A DNA stretch of 64,000 nucleotides. Origin: Buttiauxella gaviniae ATCC 51604. Lineage in GTDB: Bacteria; Pseudomonadota; Gammaproteobacteria; Enterobacterales; Enterobacteriaceae. The position numbers and the translations under genes are program-made. The notes beneath the pieces are model-generated. The model was not told the DNA's origin and ran no database searches. It saw only the letters and a program-made list of their open reading frames with translations. Positions 7,857 through 18,627 of the stretch are shown one piece after another. Numbering within the stretch: the first letter of the stretch is position 1; each line of letters starts with the position of its first letter. The DNA is taken from the NCBI RefSeq assembly GCF_001654835.1, contig NZ_LXEP01000028.1, positions 124,001 through 188,000 on the forward strand, given 5' to 3'.

Positions 7857-10520
7857 ATGTCAGAACGTTTCCCAAATGACGTGGATCCGATCGAAACTCG
7901 CGACTGGCAACAGGCGATCGAATCGGTCATCCGTGAAGAAGGTGTTGAGCGCGCACAGTATCTGATCGATCAGTTACTGAGCGAAGCCCGTAAAGGTGGA
8001 GTAAAAATCGCAGCAGGTTCTGCTGCCCGCCAGTACGTAAACTCCATCGCCGTTGAAGATGAACCGGAATACCCGGGGAATCTGGAGCTGGAACGCCGTA
8101 TTCGTTCTGCTATCCGTTGGAACGCCATCATGACCGTCCTGCGTGCGTCTAAAAAAGACCTCGATCTGGGCGGCCATATGTCCTCTTTCCAGTCTTCTGC
8201 AACCGTGTATGACGTGTGTTTCAACCACTTCTTCCGCGCGCGCAATGCGAAAGATGGCGGCGATCTGGTGTACTTCCAGGGCCACATCTCCCCAGGCGTA
8301 TATGCACGTGCTTTCCTTGAAGGCCGCCTGACTGAAGACCAGATGAACAATTTCCGTCAGGAAGTTCACGGTAATGGTCTGTCCTCTTATCCGCACCCTA
8401 AATTGATGCCTGAATTCTGGCAGTTCCCGACCGTATCTATGGGTCTGGGTCCAATCGGTGCAATCTATCAGGCTAAATTCCAGAAATACCTGGAACACCG
8501 TGGTCTGAAAGACACCTCCGCACAGCGCGTTTACGCGTTCCTGGGCGACGGTGAGATGGATGAGCCAGAATCTAAAGGTGCGATCACCATCGCTACCCGT
8601 GAAAAACTGGACAACCTGTGCTTCATCATCAACTGTAACCTCCAGCGTCTGGATGGCCCAGTAACCGGTAACGGCAAAATCATTAACGAACTGGAAGGTA
8701 TCTTCGCGGGTGCTGGCTGGAACGTTATCAAAGTGATTTGGGGCTCTCGTTGGGACGAACTGCTGCGTAAAGATACCAGCGGTAAGCTGCTGCAGCTGAT
8801 GGGCGAAACCGTTGACGGCGACTATCAGACCTTCAAATCCAAAAACGGCGCTTACGTACGTGAGCACTTCTTCGGTCGTTATCCAGAAACTGCTGCACTG
8901 GTTAAAGATATGTCCGACGATGAGATTTGGGCACTGAACCGTGGCGGCCACGATCCGAAGAAAATCTATGCTGCACTGCGAAATGCACAAGAAACCAAAG
9001 GCAAAGCAACTGTAATCCTTGCTCATACCGTTAAAGGTTATGGAATGGGTGAAACTGCCGAAGGTAAAAACATCGCGCACCAGGTTAAGAAAATGAACAT
9101 GGATGGCGTGCGTTATGTACGTGACCGTTTCAATGTTCCAGTGACCGATGCGGAAATCGAAAAACTGCCTTACATCAAGTTCGAAGAAGGCAGCGAAGAG
9201 TACAAATATCTGCATGGCCAGCGTGAAAAACTGAACGGCTACCTGCCGACGCGCCTGCCAAAATTCACCGAGAAACTGGAACTGCCAACACTGGCTGACT
9301 TCAGCTCTCTGTTAGAAGAGCAGAACAAAGAAATTTCCACCACTATCGCTTTCGTTCGTGCCCTGAACGTAATGCTGAAGAACCCGTCTATCAAAGACCG
9401 TCTGGTTCCAATCATTGCCGATGAAGCGCGTACTTTCGGTATGGAAGGTCTGTTCCGTCAGATTGGTATTTACAGCCCGAACGGCCAGCAGTACACCCCG
9501 CAGGACCGTGAGCAGGTTGCTTACTATAAAGAAGACGAGAAAGGCCAGATCCTGCAAGAAGGTATCAACGAGCTGGGCGCAGGTTCTTCCTGGCTGGCTG
9601 CTGCGACCTCTTACAGCACCAACGATCTGCCAATGATCCCGTTCTACATCTACTACTCCATGTTCGGTTTCCAACGTATTGGCGACCTGTGCTGGGCAGC
9701 GGGTGACCAACAGGCACGTGGCTTCCTGGTCGGCGGGACTTCTGGTCGTACAACTCTGAACGGTGAAGGTTTGCAGCACGAAGATGGCCACAGCCATATT
9801 CAGTCTCTGACAATCCCTAACTGTATCTCTTACGATCCATCTTACGCTTACGAAGTTGCAGTCATCATGCATGACGGCCTGGTACGTATGTACGGTGAAG
9901 CACAAGAGAACATTTACTACTACATCACTACGCTGAACGAAAACTACCACATGCCAGCCATGCCAGAAGGCGCGGAAGAAGGCATCCGTAAAGGTATCTA
10001 CAAACTGGAAACAGTTGAAGGTAGCAAAGGTAAAGTTCAGCTGATGGGCTCGGGTTCCATCCTGCGTCACGTACGTGAAGCAGCTCAGATCCTGGCTAAA
10101 GATTACGGCGTTGGCTCTGACGTGTTCAGCGTAACTTCCTTCACCGAACTGGCTCGTGATGGCCAGGACTGTGAGCGCTGGAACATGTTGCACCCAACGG
10201 CAGAACCACGTGTACCGTACGTTGCTCAGGTACTGAGCGATGCACCAGCAGTGGCATCTACTGACTATATGAAACTGTTCGCTGAGCAGATCCGTAACTT
10301 CATCCCAGCAAGCGATTACCGCGTACTGGGTACTGATGGCTTCGGTCGCTCTGACAGCCGCGAAAACCTGCGTCACCACTTCGAAGTGGACGCATCTTAT
10401 GTGGTTGTTGCAGCACTTGGCGAACTGGCTAAACGTGGCGAAATCGATAAGAAAGTGGTAGCTGACGCTATCATCAAATTCAACATCGATGCTGATAAAG
10501 TCAACCCGCGTCTGGCATAA
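7857..10520 (+). CDS. aceE: Pyruvate dehydrogenase E1 component
   Basis: An 887-residue homodimeric E1, identical in length to E. coli AceE. It decarboxylates pyruvate on thiamine diphosphate and passes the acetyl group to lipoyl-AceF. The thiamine-diphosphate motif GDGEMDEPES...NCN lies near residues 229-262, and the GDQQARGFLVGGTSGRTT region near 620-640 belongs to the second half of the active site. ATG at 7857 follows AAGGAAT. It lies between pdhR and aceF (15-nt gap), in the pdh operon controlled by PdhR. Confidence 0.98.
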   Translation: MSERFPNDVDPIETRDWQQAIESVIREEGVERAQYLIDQLLSEARKGGVKIAAGSAARQYVNSIAVEDEPEYPGNLELERRIRSAIRWNAIMTVLRASKKDLDLGGHMSSFQSSATVYDVCFNHFFRARNAKDGGDLVYFQGHISPGVYARAFLEGRLTEDQMNNFRQEVHGNGLSSYPHPKLMPEFWQFPTVSMGLGPIGAIYQAKFQKYLEHRGLKDTSAQRVYAFLGDGEMDEPESKGAITIATREKLDNLCFIINCNLQRLDGPVTGNGKIINELEGIFAGAGWNVIKVIWGSRWDELLRKDTSGKLLQLMGETVDGDYQTFKSKNGAYVREHFFGRYPETAALVKDMSDDEIWALNRGGHDPKKIYAALRNAQETKGKATVILAHTVKGYGMGETAEGKNIAHQVKKMNMDGVRYVRDRFNVPVTDAEIEKLPYIKFEEGSEEYKYLHGQREKLNGYLPTRLPKFTEKLELPTLADFSSLLEEQNKEISTTIAFVRALNVMLKNPSIKDRLVPIIADEARTFGMEGLFRQIGIYSPNGQQYTPQDREQVAYYKEDEKGQILQEGINELGAGSSWLAAATSYSTNDLPMIPFYIYYSMFGFQRIGDLCWAAGDQQARGFLVGGTSGRTTLNGEGLQHEDGHSHIQSLTIPNCISYDPSYAYEVAVIMHDGLVRMYGEAQENIYYYITTLNENYHMPAMPEGAEEGIRKGIYKLETVEGSKGKVQLMGSGSILRHVREAAQILAKDYGVGSDVFSVTSFTELARDGQDCERWNMLHPTAEPRVPYVAQVLSDAPAVASTDYMKLFAEQIRNFIPASDYRVLGTDGFGRSDSRENLRHHFEVDASYVVVAALGELAKRGEIDKKVVADAIIKFNIDADKVNPRLA

Positions 10521-10535
10521 GAGGTAAAGAATAAA

Positions 10536-12419
10536 ATGGCTATCGAAATCAAAGTACCGGACATCGGTGCAGACGAAGTTGAAGTTACCGAAATCATGGT
10601 GAAAGTGGGCGACAAGGTTGAAGTTGACCAGTCCATCATCTCCGTGGAAGGTGACAAGGCTTCAATGGAAGTCCCTTCTCCGCAAGCAGGTGTGGTCAAA
10701 GAGATCAAAGTTGCGGTTGGTGACAAAGTTGAAACCGGCAAACTGGTTATGATTTTCGAATCCGCCGAAGGTGCAGCGCAAGCTGCACCAGCTCCGGCTG
10801 AAGAGAAGAAAGAAGCAGCGCCAGCAGCGGCTCCGGCAGCCGCCGCAGCAAAAGAAGTGAACGTGCCAGACATCGGCGGTGACGAAGTAGAAGTGACCGA
10901 GATTATGGTTAAAGTGGGCGACAAAGTAGAAGCAGAGCAATCTCTTATCACCGTTGAAGGTGACAAAGCTTCTATGGAAGTCCCGGCACCGTTCGCGGGC
11001 GTGGTAAAAGAAATCAAAATCAACACTGGCGACAAAGTGTCTACCGGTTCCCTGATTATGGTCTTCGAAGTAGCAGGTGCTGCACCGGCTGCTACAGAAA
11101 CTAAAGCTGAAGCGGCTCCGGCTGCTGCACCTGCGGCTTCTGGCTCTAAAGAAGTCAATGTCCCAGACATCGGCGGTGACGAAGTTGAAGTGACTGAAGT
11201 GATGGTTAAAGTGGGCGACAAAGTTGCTGCTGAACAATCACTGATCACCGTAGAAGGCGACAAAGCCTCTATGGAAGTCCCGGCTCCGTTCGCGGGTGTG
11301 GTTAAAGAGATCAAAATCAATACTGGCGACAAAGTGTCTACCGGTTCTCTGATTATGGTCTTTGAAGTGGAAGGCGCATCGCCTGCTCCAGGAGCTAAGC
11401 AAGAAGCAGCAGCTCCGGCTCCTGCGGCGGCAGCTCAGAAACCAACTGCGGCACCAGCGCAGGCTTCCGGTAAAACTGAATTCGCTGAAAACGACGCATA
11501 TGTTCATGCAACTCCACTGATTCGCCGTCTGGCGCGTGAGTTCGGTGTGAACCTGGCGAAAGTGAAAGGGACTGGCCGTAAAGGTCGTATCCTGCGCGAA
11601 GACGTTCAGGCTTACGTGAAAGATGCTGTTAAGCGTGCAGAAACTGCACCAGCTGCGGCAACTGGCGGCGGTCTGCCAGGCATGCTGCCATGGCCGAAAA
11701 TTGATTTCAGCAAGTTCGGTGAAATCGAAGAAGTGGAACTGGGCCGTATCCAGAAAATCTCTGGTGCTAACCTGAGCCGTAACTGGGTGATGATCCCGCA
11801 CGTTACGCACTTCGACAAAACTGATATCACCGATCTGGAAGCATTCCGTAAGCAGCAGAATGACGAAGCGGCCAAGCGCAAGCTGGACGTGAAGTTCACT
11901 CCTGTAGTGTTCATCATGAAAGCGGTTGCAGCTGCTCTTGAGCAAATGCCACGCTTCAACAGCTCCCTGTCCGAAGACGGTCAGAAGCTGACGCTGAAAA
12001 AATACATCAACGTCGGTGTTGCGGTTGATACGCCAAACGGTCTGGTTGTTCCCGTCTTTAAAGACGTGAACAAGAAGAGCATTAGCGAGCTGTCTCGCGA
12101 ACTGATGGCTATCTCCAAGAAAGCTCGTGATGGCAAGCTGACTGCTGGCGAAATGCAGGGCGGTTGCTTCACTATCTCAAGCCTGGGCGGTATCGGGACG
12201 ACTCACTTCGCACCAATCGTTAACGCGCCAGAAGTGGCAATCCTTGGTGTCTCCAAGTCTGCTATCGAGCCAGTCTGGAATGGTAAAGAGTTCACTCCGC
12301 GTCTGATGATGCCAATGTCTCTTTCCTTCGACCACCGTGTGATCGACGGTGCTGATGGTGCGCGCTTTATCACCATCATCAACAACACGCTGGCCGACAT
12401 TCGCCGCCTGGTGATGTAA
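10536..12419 (+). CDS. aceF: Pyruvate dehydrogenase E2, dihydrolipoamide acetyltransferase
   Basis: A 627-residue E2 core subunit. Three tandem lipoyl domains carry the lipoylated lysine in EGDKAS motifs at Lys41, Lys144 and Lys243, joined by Ala/Pro-rich flexible linkers. A peripheral-subunit-binding domain follows at about 326-360, then the catalytic acetyltransferase domain with the terminal [12 protein letters not shown] active-site motif. It accepts acetyl from AceE and transfers it to CoA. The lipoyl repeats make strong direct DNA repeats. ATG follows GAGG; a terminator follows the gene. Confidence 0.98.
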   Translation: MAIEIKVPDIGADEVEVTEIMVKVGDKVEVDQSIISVEGDKASMEVPSPQAGVVKEIKVAVGDKVETGKLVMIFESAEGAAQAAPAPAEEKKEAAPAAAPAAAAAKEVNVPDIGGDEVEVTEIMVKVGDKVEAEQSLITVEGDKASMEVPAPFAGVVKEIKINTGDKVSTGSLIMVFEVAGAAPAATETKAEAAPAAAPAASGSKEVNVPDIGGDEVEVTEVMVKVGDKVAAEQSLITVEGDKASMEVPAPFAGVVKEIKINTGDKVSTGSLIMVFEVEGASPAPGAKQEAAAPAPAAAAQKPTAAPAQASGKTEFAENDAYVHATPLIRRLAREFGVNLAKVKGTGRKGRILREDVQAYVKDAVKRAETAPAAATGGGLPGMLPWPKIDFSKFGEIEEVELGRIQKISGANLSRNWVMIPHVTHFDKTDITDLEAFRKQQNDEAAKRKLDVKFTPVVFIMKAVAAALEQMPRFNSSLSEDGQKLTLKKYINVGVAVDTPNGLVVPVFKDVNKKSISELSRELMAISKKARDGKLTAGEMQGGCFTISSLGGIGTTHFAPIVNAPEVAILGVSKSAIEPVWNGKEFTPRLMMPMSLSFDHRVIDGADGARFITIINNTLADIRRLVM

Positions 12420-12422
12420 GCC

Positions 12423-12452
12423 AAAAAGCCGGCCTTGCGGTCGGCTTTTTTC
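12423..12452 (+). terminator. Terminator after aceF
   Basis: A 12-bp stem (12423-12434 with 12439-12450), loop TTGC, then a T run. It lies directly after the aceF stop, so lpd depends partly on read-through and partly on its own promoter, as in E. coli. Confidence 0.9.
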
Positions 12453-12455
12453 TGG

Positions 12456-12481
12456 TAATCTCGTGATGTAGTTCGAGATTA
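12456..12481 (+). other. Inverted repeat upstream of lpd
   Basis: TAATCTCG and CGAGATTA are a perfect 8-bp inverted repeat with a 10-base spacer, just after the aceF terminator. It could be a second RNA hairpin or a protein site. No assignment can be made. Confidence 0.5.
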
Positions 12482-12518
12482 TCTGATGCAAAGGACAATT
12501 CGCTTGCCATTTTTGTTT

Positions 12519-12538
12519 CAAAATTGTTAACAATTTTG
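12519..12538 (+). promoter_or_regulatory. Palindrome in the lpd promoter region
   Basis: CAAAATTGTTAACAATTTTG is a perfect 20-bp palindrome 34 bp before lpd. The GTTAA core resembles ArcA-type sites, and E. coli lpd is repressed by ArcA from its own promoter here. It may overlap the -35 (TTGTTA). Regulator identity is inference. Confidence 0.55.
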
Positions 12539-12572
12539 TAGACTGCAGGCGGAGAATAATAAAGAGGTCATG

Positions 12573-13997
12573 ATGAGTACTGAAATCAAAACTCAGGTCG
12601 TCGTACTTGGGGCAGGCCCGGCAGGTTATTCTGCTGCATTCCGTTGCGCTGATTTAGGTCTGGAGACCATCATTGTCGAGCGTTACAGCACCCTAGGTGG
12701 TGTTTGTCTGAACGTTGGCTGTATCCCTTCTAAAGCCTTGCTGCACGTTGCTAAAGTTATCGAAGAAGCAAAAGCTTTGGCTGAGCACGGCATCGTTTTC
12801 GGCGAGCCGAAAACTGACATCGACAAAATTCGTACCTGGAAAGAAAAGGTTATCAACCAGTTGACTGGTGGCCTGTCCGGTATGGCAAAAGGTCGTAAAG
12901 TTAAAGTGGTGACTGGCCTGGGTAAATTTACCGGCGCTAACACCCTGGTTGTTGAAGGTGAAAATGGTCCAACGACTATCACTTTTGATAACGCAATTAT
13001 CGCGGCGGGTTCTCGTCCGATTCAGCTGCCATTCATTCCGCATGAAGATCCACGCGTATGGGATTCTACCGACGCACTGGAACTGAAAGCCGTACCAAAA
13101 CGCATGCTGGTTATGGGTGGCGGTATCATCGGTCTGGAAATGGGTACTGTGTACCATGCGCTGGGTTCAGAGATTGACGTGGTTGAAATGTTCGACCAGG
13201 TTATCCCAGCAGCTGACAAAGACGTGGTTAAAGTCTTCACCAAACGTATCAGCAAGCAGTTCAACCTGATGCTGGAAACCAAAGTGACTGCAGTTGAAGC
13301 CAAAGAAGATGGCATCTACGTCACCATGGAAGGCAAAAAAGCTCCAGCTGAACCACAGCGTTACGACGCGGTTCTGGTTGCTATCGGCCGCGTACCTAAC
13401 GGTAAGCTGCTGGATGCTGGTGCTGCTGGCGTTGAAGTTGATGACCGTGGCTTCATTCGCACCGACAAGCAAATGCGTACTAACGTGCCGCACATCTACG
13501 CTATCGGCGACATCGTCGGCCAGCCAATGCTTGCTCACAAAGGTGTTCATGAAGGCCACGTTGCCGCTGAAGTTATCGCCGGCATGAAGCACTACTTCGA
13601 CCCGAAAGTGATTCCTTCAATCGCCTATACCGAACCAGAAGTTGCCTGGGTGGGTCTGACCGAGAAAGAAGCGAAAGAAAAAGGCATCAGCTACGAAACC
13701 GCCACCTTCCCGTGGGCTGCATCTGGCCGTGCTATCGCTTCCGATTGCGCAGACGGTATGACCAAACTGATTTTCGACAAAGAAACTCACCGTGTTATCG
13801 GTGGTGCGATTGTCGGTACTAACGGCGGCGAGCTGTTGGGCGAAATCGGTCTGGCTATCGAAATGGGTTGTGACGCAGAAGACATCGCGCTGACCATCCA
13901 CGCGCACCCGACTCTGCACGAGTCTGTAGGTCTGGCTGCTGAGATCTTCGAAGGTAGCATCACCGATCTGCCAAACCCGAAAGCGAAGAAGAAGTAA
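12573..13997 (+). CDS. lpd: Dihydrolipoamide dehydrogenase (E3)
   Basis: A 474-residue FAD flavoprotein that reoxidises dihydrolipoyl groups with NAD+ in the pyruvate and 2-oxoglutarate dehydrogenase complexes and the glycine cleavage system. The FAD site GAGPAGYSA is at the N-terminus, the redox pair Cys45/Cys50 in GGVCLNVGCIPSK, an NAD-binding GGGIIGLEMG in the middle, and the His-Glu catalytic HPTLHE near the C-terminus. Two adjacent ATGs occur (12570, 12573); the second gives the E. coli start MSTEIKTQ and better spacing from AGAGG. Confidence 0.98.
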   Translation: MSTEIKTQVVVLGAGPAGYSAAFRCADLGLETIIVERYSTLGGVCLNVGCIPSKALLHVAKVIEEAKALAEHGIVFGEPKTDIDKIRTWKEKVINQLTGGLSGMAKGRKVKVVTGLGKFTGANTLVVEGENGPTTITFDNAIIAAGSRPIQLPFIPHEDPRVWDSTDALELKAVPKRMLVMGGGIIGLEMGTVYHALGSEIDVVEMFDQVIPAADKDVVKVFTKRISKQFNLMLETKVTAVEAKEDGIYVTMEGKKAPAEPQRYDAVLVAIGRVPNGKLLDAGAAGVEVDDRGFIRTDKQMRTNVPHIYAIGDIVGQPMLAHKGVHEGHVAAEVIAGMKHYFDPKVIPSIAYTEPEVAWVGLTEKEAKEKGISYETATFPWAASGRAIASDCADGMTKLIFDKETHRVIGGAIVGTNGGELLGEIGLAIEMGCDAEDIALTIHAHPTLHESVGLAAEIFEGSITDLPNPKAKKK

Positions 13998-14013
13998 TCG
14001 CTTGATGGTAAAG

Positions 14014-14039
14014 AAAAAAGCGGCTTAGGCCGCTTTTTT
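14014..14039. terminator. Bidirectional terminator, lpd / DUF2950 gene
   Basis: An 11-bp stem AAAAAAGCGGC / GCCGCTTTTTT with loop TTAG. It has T-runs on both strands, serving lpd from the left and the convergent gene ending at 14046 from the right. Confidence 0.9.
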
Positions 14040-14045
14040 ATTGGG

Positions 14046-14894
14046 TCATTGCTGCTCTTGCTGCCAGCTTTCATCCGGGTTGAACTGTGTTATCTCTTTC
14101 ACTTTTTCAGCCGTCTGCTCGCCCAAATCCTTCTGATACACCAGCCCCTGGTTATTCACCATAAAGGTGGTCACCCCCGTTTCGCCATATTCAACAGGCC
14201 AGGCGACTAACGCAAAGCCATCAGCCATTTTCCCGTCAGTTATATAGTTCTTTTCGCCGCCCGGAGCCTGAGCCCCCTGCGCGGTCAGAATGCGGAAATG
14301 ATAACCGTGATAACCCATACCAGGTTGCTCAGGGCTGAAGCTTGGGCCGAGTGGGCTTGGCTCTTCACCGGGTGTCACTGGCCAGTACAAGCCATCTTTC
14401 TTACCTTCGCTGCTGACAAACTTCTGCGCGTATTGTTGGTCGAGCTGATAGTAGTCTTGCTGTGCCGCTACATAGGCATTTATCGCCTGAATTGCGGACA
14501 GTTCGTTAAGGCCGACGGTACGCGTGTGTATTTCATCTGCGGCGCGTTTCATATCGAAATGCCATCCAGCTTCAGTTTTCACGATAGGGATCGGCAACTG
14601 CCAGTTTTCCTGCCCGACATTCAAATGGGCCGTTTCCCCTTTTTCCTCGATGTTATGACTCACTTTCCAGTCACGAATAAAACGGGCGACAGCTTCCGGG
14701 TCGGCTTTTTCATCCGGCAGATAGTGACGCCAGTTATCGCCCAGAACTTCGGTTAGCGCGGCTTCATCCTGGCTTATCACGGCATTGGCAAACGAGTTTG
14801 CCGCAAGCTCAGGAGTGGTGAATTGCTGTTGGGCCTGAACAAAAGCAGGCAGCATAAGCATTACTAATGCACTTAACTTCATACGATTTTTCAT
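14046..14894 (-). CDS. DUF2950 family secreted protein
   Basis: A 282-residue protein with a cleavable signal peptide (MKNRMKLSALVMLMLPAFVQA, then QQQF), so exported. The rest matches the DUF2950 family as I recognise it, including GYHGYHFRILTAQG and a C-terminal GLVYQKDLG segment. Function is unknown. It lies 12 nt downstream of yacH on the same strand, with a strong AGGAGG site, so the two are almost certainly co-transcribed. E. coli K-12 has yacH but lacks this partner at the locus. Confidence 0.8.
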   Translation of the reverse strand: MKNRMKLSALVMLMLPAFVQAQQQFTTPELAANSFANAVISQDEAALTEVLGDNWRHYLPDEKADPEAVARFIRDWKVSHNIEEKGETAHLNVGQENWQLPIPIVKTEAGWHFDMKRAADEIHTRTVGLNELSAIQAINAYVAAQQDYYQLDQQYAQKFVSSEGKKDGLYWPVTPGEEPSPLGPSFSPEQPGMGYHGYHFRILTAQGAQAPGGEKNYITDGKMADGFALVAWPVEYGETGVTTFMVNNQGLVYQKDLGEQTAEKVKEITQFNPDESWQQEQQ

Positions 14895-14906
14895 GATGCC
14901 TCCTTA

Positions 14907-16631
14907 TTAACGGCGATGAATTTCACGGCTACCCGAGCTACGTTCTCTGGACCCGCTCCGTTGTTCGCGGTTTGCCGATGATCGATTCAAACTTTGTTGT
15001 CCACGCTGGTTTTGCGCCTGCCAGGAAGGGGAGCGGCTATCATTACCGCTAAATGCATTTGGGCGTGTGGATGCTGTGCGATGCGTCTGGCTCAGATTGC
15101 TACTGCTACGATGTTGCTGAACTGTCTCACGTCGCTGTTGCTGCTGTTGTGACGTCTGACGGTGCTCTTGCGTTTTCACATTGTCGCGACGCTGCTGCTG
15201 TTGCGCTGTTGGGTTATGCAACTGAGTTTTAGCGGTGTCCCGACGTTGTTGAGTGGTGGATTGATTGAACTGTTGTTTCGCTGCATTGCGGCGAGAATCC
15301 GTATTTTGCGAATCATAACCGCGGTAATTGTTGCGTTGGGCTATCTGGTTCAATTGTTGCGATGAAGCCTTACGTTGTGTATCGCGGGAAGCCAACTGCG
15401 GAGCTGCCGCATCAATTCTGCCTTTGTTTTGCTGTAACTGTGTGGCTGCGGCTTGCCGCTGGGCATCACGGTTAACGGGCGCGCTTCTTTGCGTAGCACT
15501 TAAACCACCTGCGACGTTGGTCTGATGGTAGCGTTGGGCAACGTTACTGTTGTTATAAGGAACGCCATTGCGATAAGTCGGGTTATGCTGCCAGCCCACA
15601 TTACGACCTTGTAGATTTTGCCCGGAAATTCGGTTGAACTTATTGACGTCAATGTTGATGTTATTGTCGCCGTTGCGCTCATACCCGCCGCCACCATGGT
15701 AGTCATGGTGATAATCGTCATCATCCCAGTCCAGGTTACTAAACAGAGCGTAAGTAGTGGCAATACCCAGGCTGAATCCCAGACCATTGACAAAACTGTT
15801 GCCGAACTGTTCTCCCGGAGGGGGCGGAAGATAGGTCGGTGGATACGCCGTGTTTGGCCAGGTACCGTATACCGTCGATGGGTTATAGCTCGGAACATAA
15901 ACCACTTGCGGATCTGTCGGCTCGATTTTAATCACTGTTTCTGCTGGTGCCGCTGCCACGGTTTTGGATGAAGATGAGCTGCTACTGGCAGGCGCTGCCA
16001 CCGTCGTATTTTGGTTAACCGTGACTGGCGCAGTAGTAACTGTTTGCTGTGGAGTGGTTTTCAATGAGCCGGTTTGTTGTGCCAGCAAACGTAATTTCTG
16101 CACTGAATCCATCACATCTTTAGGCTGCGCTAAAAATGCATCCCCCAGATTTTGCACCCATTCCGGGTTTTCACCCATCAGAGCCAATAGCGGAGGGAAG
16201 GCAACGAGAGATTTTACACTCGGGTCCCACGGCTGGTTGGCGACAGCCTGGATGGCTGCGTCACCTTGTTGCTTCGGATTATCACGGGACCATTGCACCG
16301 CCTGCACTACGTTTGCGGGATACGTCGACGCCATCAAGACTTGTGATAAAAGTTGGTCAGGATAGAGCGCAATTGGTGCAACCCATTGGTCGAGTTGTGC
16401 CGTAGTGTAAGTTGGTGGTGCGACTGCTGCGGTAGTTGTCACAGGCGCTGGTGTCGCGGTCGGAGCTGGAGCAGTTGGTGTTACTGGGACTGCTGGAGCT
16501 GGTTGTGCAGTCTGAGCTGCAGGCGTCGGTTCACTCGTCGTCTGACTTTTTACATACAGAAGACCAGATGCCGCTAAAATTCCGGCGCTGCATATGAGGG
16601 CAAGAATATGAGGCTTGAAGGGCAACTTCAT
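14907..16631 (-). CDS. yacH: YacH, DUF3300 envelope protein
   Basis: A 574-residue protein. It begins with a basic N-terminus and one hydrophobic segment (about residues 8-27, signal anchor or signal peptide), then a Pro/Thr/Ala-rich linker. The DUF3300 region (about 70-300) contains YTTAQLDQWVAPIALYPDQLL and the tract DPQVVYVPSYNPSTVYG. A low-complexity C-terminal half is rich in Gln, Arg, Asn and Ser. The N-terminus MKLPFKPH matches E. coli YacH, and the place after lpd agrees. Function is unknown. ATG follows AGGAGAAG. Likely in an operon with the DUF2950 gene. Confidence 0.9.
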   Translation of the reverse strand: MKLPFKPHILALICSAGILAASGLLYVKSQTTSEPTPAAQTAQPAPAVPVTPTAPAPTATPAPVTTTAAVAPPTYTTAQLDQWVAPIALYPDQLLSQVLMASTYPANVVQAVQWSRDNPKQQGDAAIQAVANQPWDPSVKSLVAFPPLLALMGENPEWVQNLGDAFLAQPKDVMDSVQKLRLLAQQTGSLKTTPQQTVTTAPVTVNQNTTVAAPASSSSSSSKTVAAAPAETVIKIEPTDPQVVYVPSYNPSTVYGTWPNTAYPPTYLPPPPGEQFGNSFVNGLGFSLGIATTYALFSNLDWDDDDYHHDYHGGGGYERNGDNNINIDVNKFNRISGQNLQGRNVGWQHNPTYRNGVPYNNSNVAQRYHQTNVAGGLSATQRSAPVNRDAQRQAAATQLQQNKGRIDAAAPQLASRDTQRKASSQQLNQIAQRNNYRGYDSQNTDSRRNAAKQQFNQSTTQQRRDTAKTQLHNPTAQQQQRRDNVKTQEHRQTSQQQQQRRETVQQHRSSSNLSQTHRTASTRPNAFSGNDSRSPSWQAQNQRGQQSLNRSSANREQRSGSRERSSGSREIHRR

Positions 16632-16829
16632 TTAACTTCTCCTGGTATTCAGAAGTAGAGAGTTATGCCGGTACGCGGCGGTTTCTGGCGAGTATATGGA
16701 GCTGATAGTTTAATTTTTGACTTAAACGGTGATTCTTGCCGGAAATGTTGCTCGAAAGCGTGAAATATTATTTCGAGCTGCGCTGAATGCGCATTGCGAG
16801 GGTGTTTGTAGGGGACTGTGGCGACTGTG

Positions 16830-16865
16830 TAAAAAAGGGCTTAGGTATTTACGCACCTACGCCCT
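16830..16865 (-). terminator. Terminator after the BglH-like porin gene
   Basis: An 11-bp stem (16836-16846 with 16855-16865, one mismatch), followed on the minus strand by a T run. It lies 28 bases past the porin stop and separates the beta-glucoside island from yacH. Confidence 0.8.
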
Positions 16866-16893
16866 GTGTTACTTCACGATATCTTCGGAATCA

Positions 16894-18564
<1,671 letters not shown>

Positions 18565-18582
18565 CTAAATATAATTATTATT

Positions 18583-18610
18583 CTCCTTCAGTCAGGGGCG
18601 ACTGAAGGAG
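18583..18610 (-). other. Intercistronic hairpin between EIIC and porin genes
   Basis: A perfect 11-bp stem (CTCCTTCAGTC / GACTGAAGGAG) with a 6-base loop and no T-tract. It lies between two genes of one operon and could stabilise the EIIC message or reduce read-through into the porin gene. Confidence 0.65.
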
Positions 18611-18627
18611 GGTGAATCAAACTATAA

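Noticed and set aside
7974-9215. A 413-codon open frame antisense to aceE
   Set aside because: Opposite a highly expressed gene with strong codon bias; no ribosome site and no recognisable protein pattern. A shadow of aceE.
9312-10379. A 355-codon open frame antisense to aceE
   Set aside because: Same reason; composition mirrors the coding strand and no family features are visible.
10397-11332. A 311-codon Ser/Thr-rich antisense frame over aceF
   Set aside because: Its apparent internal repeats are just the three lipoyl-domain repeats of aceF read backwards.
10600-11370. Direct repeats that could be a mobile or satellite array
   Set aside because: They encode the three lipoyl domains of AceF and need no other explanation.
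15060-15480. Repetitive CTGTTGTTG-like DNA that might be a microsatellite
   Set aside because: It encodes the Gln/Arg-rich C-terminal half of YacH in frame.
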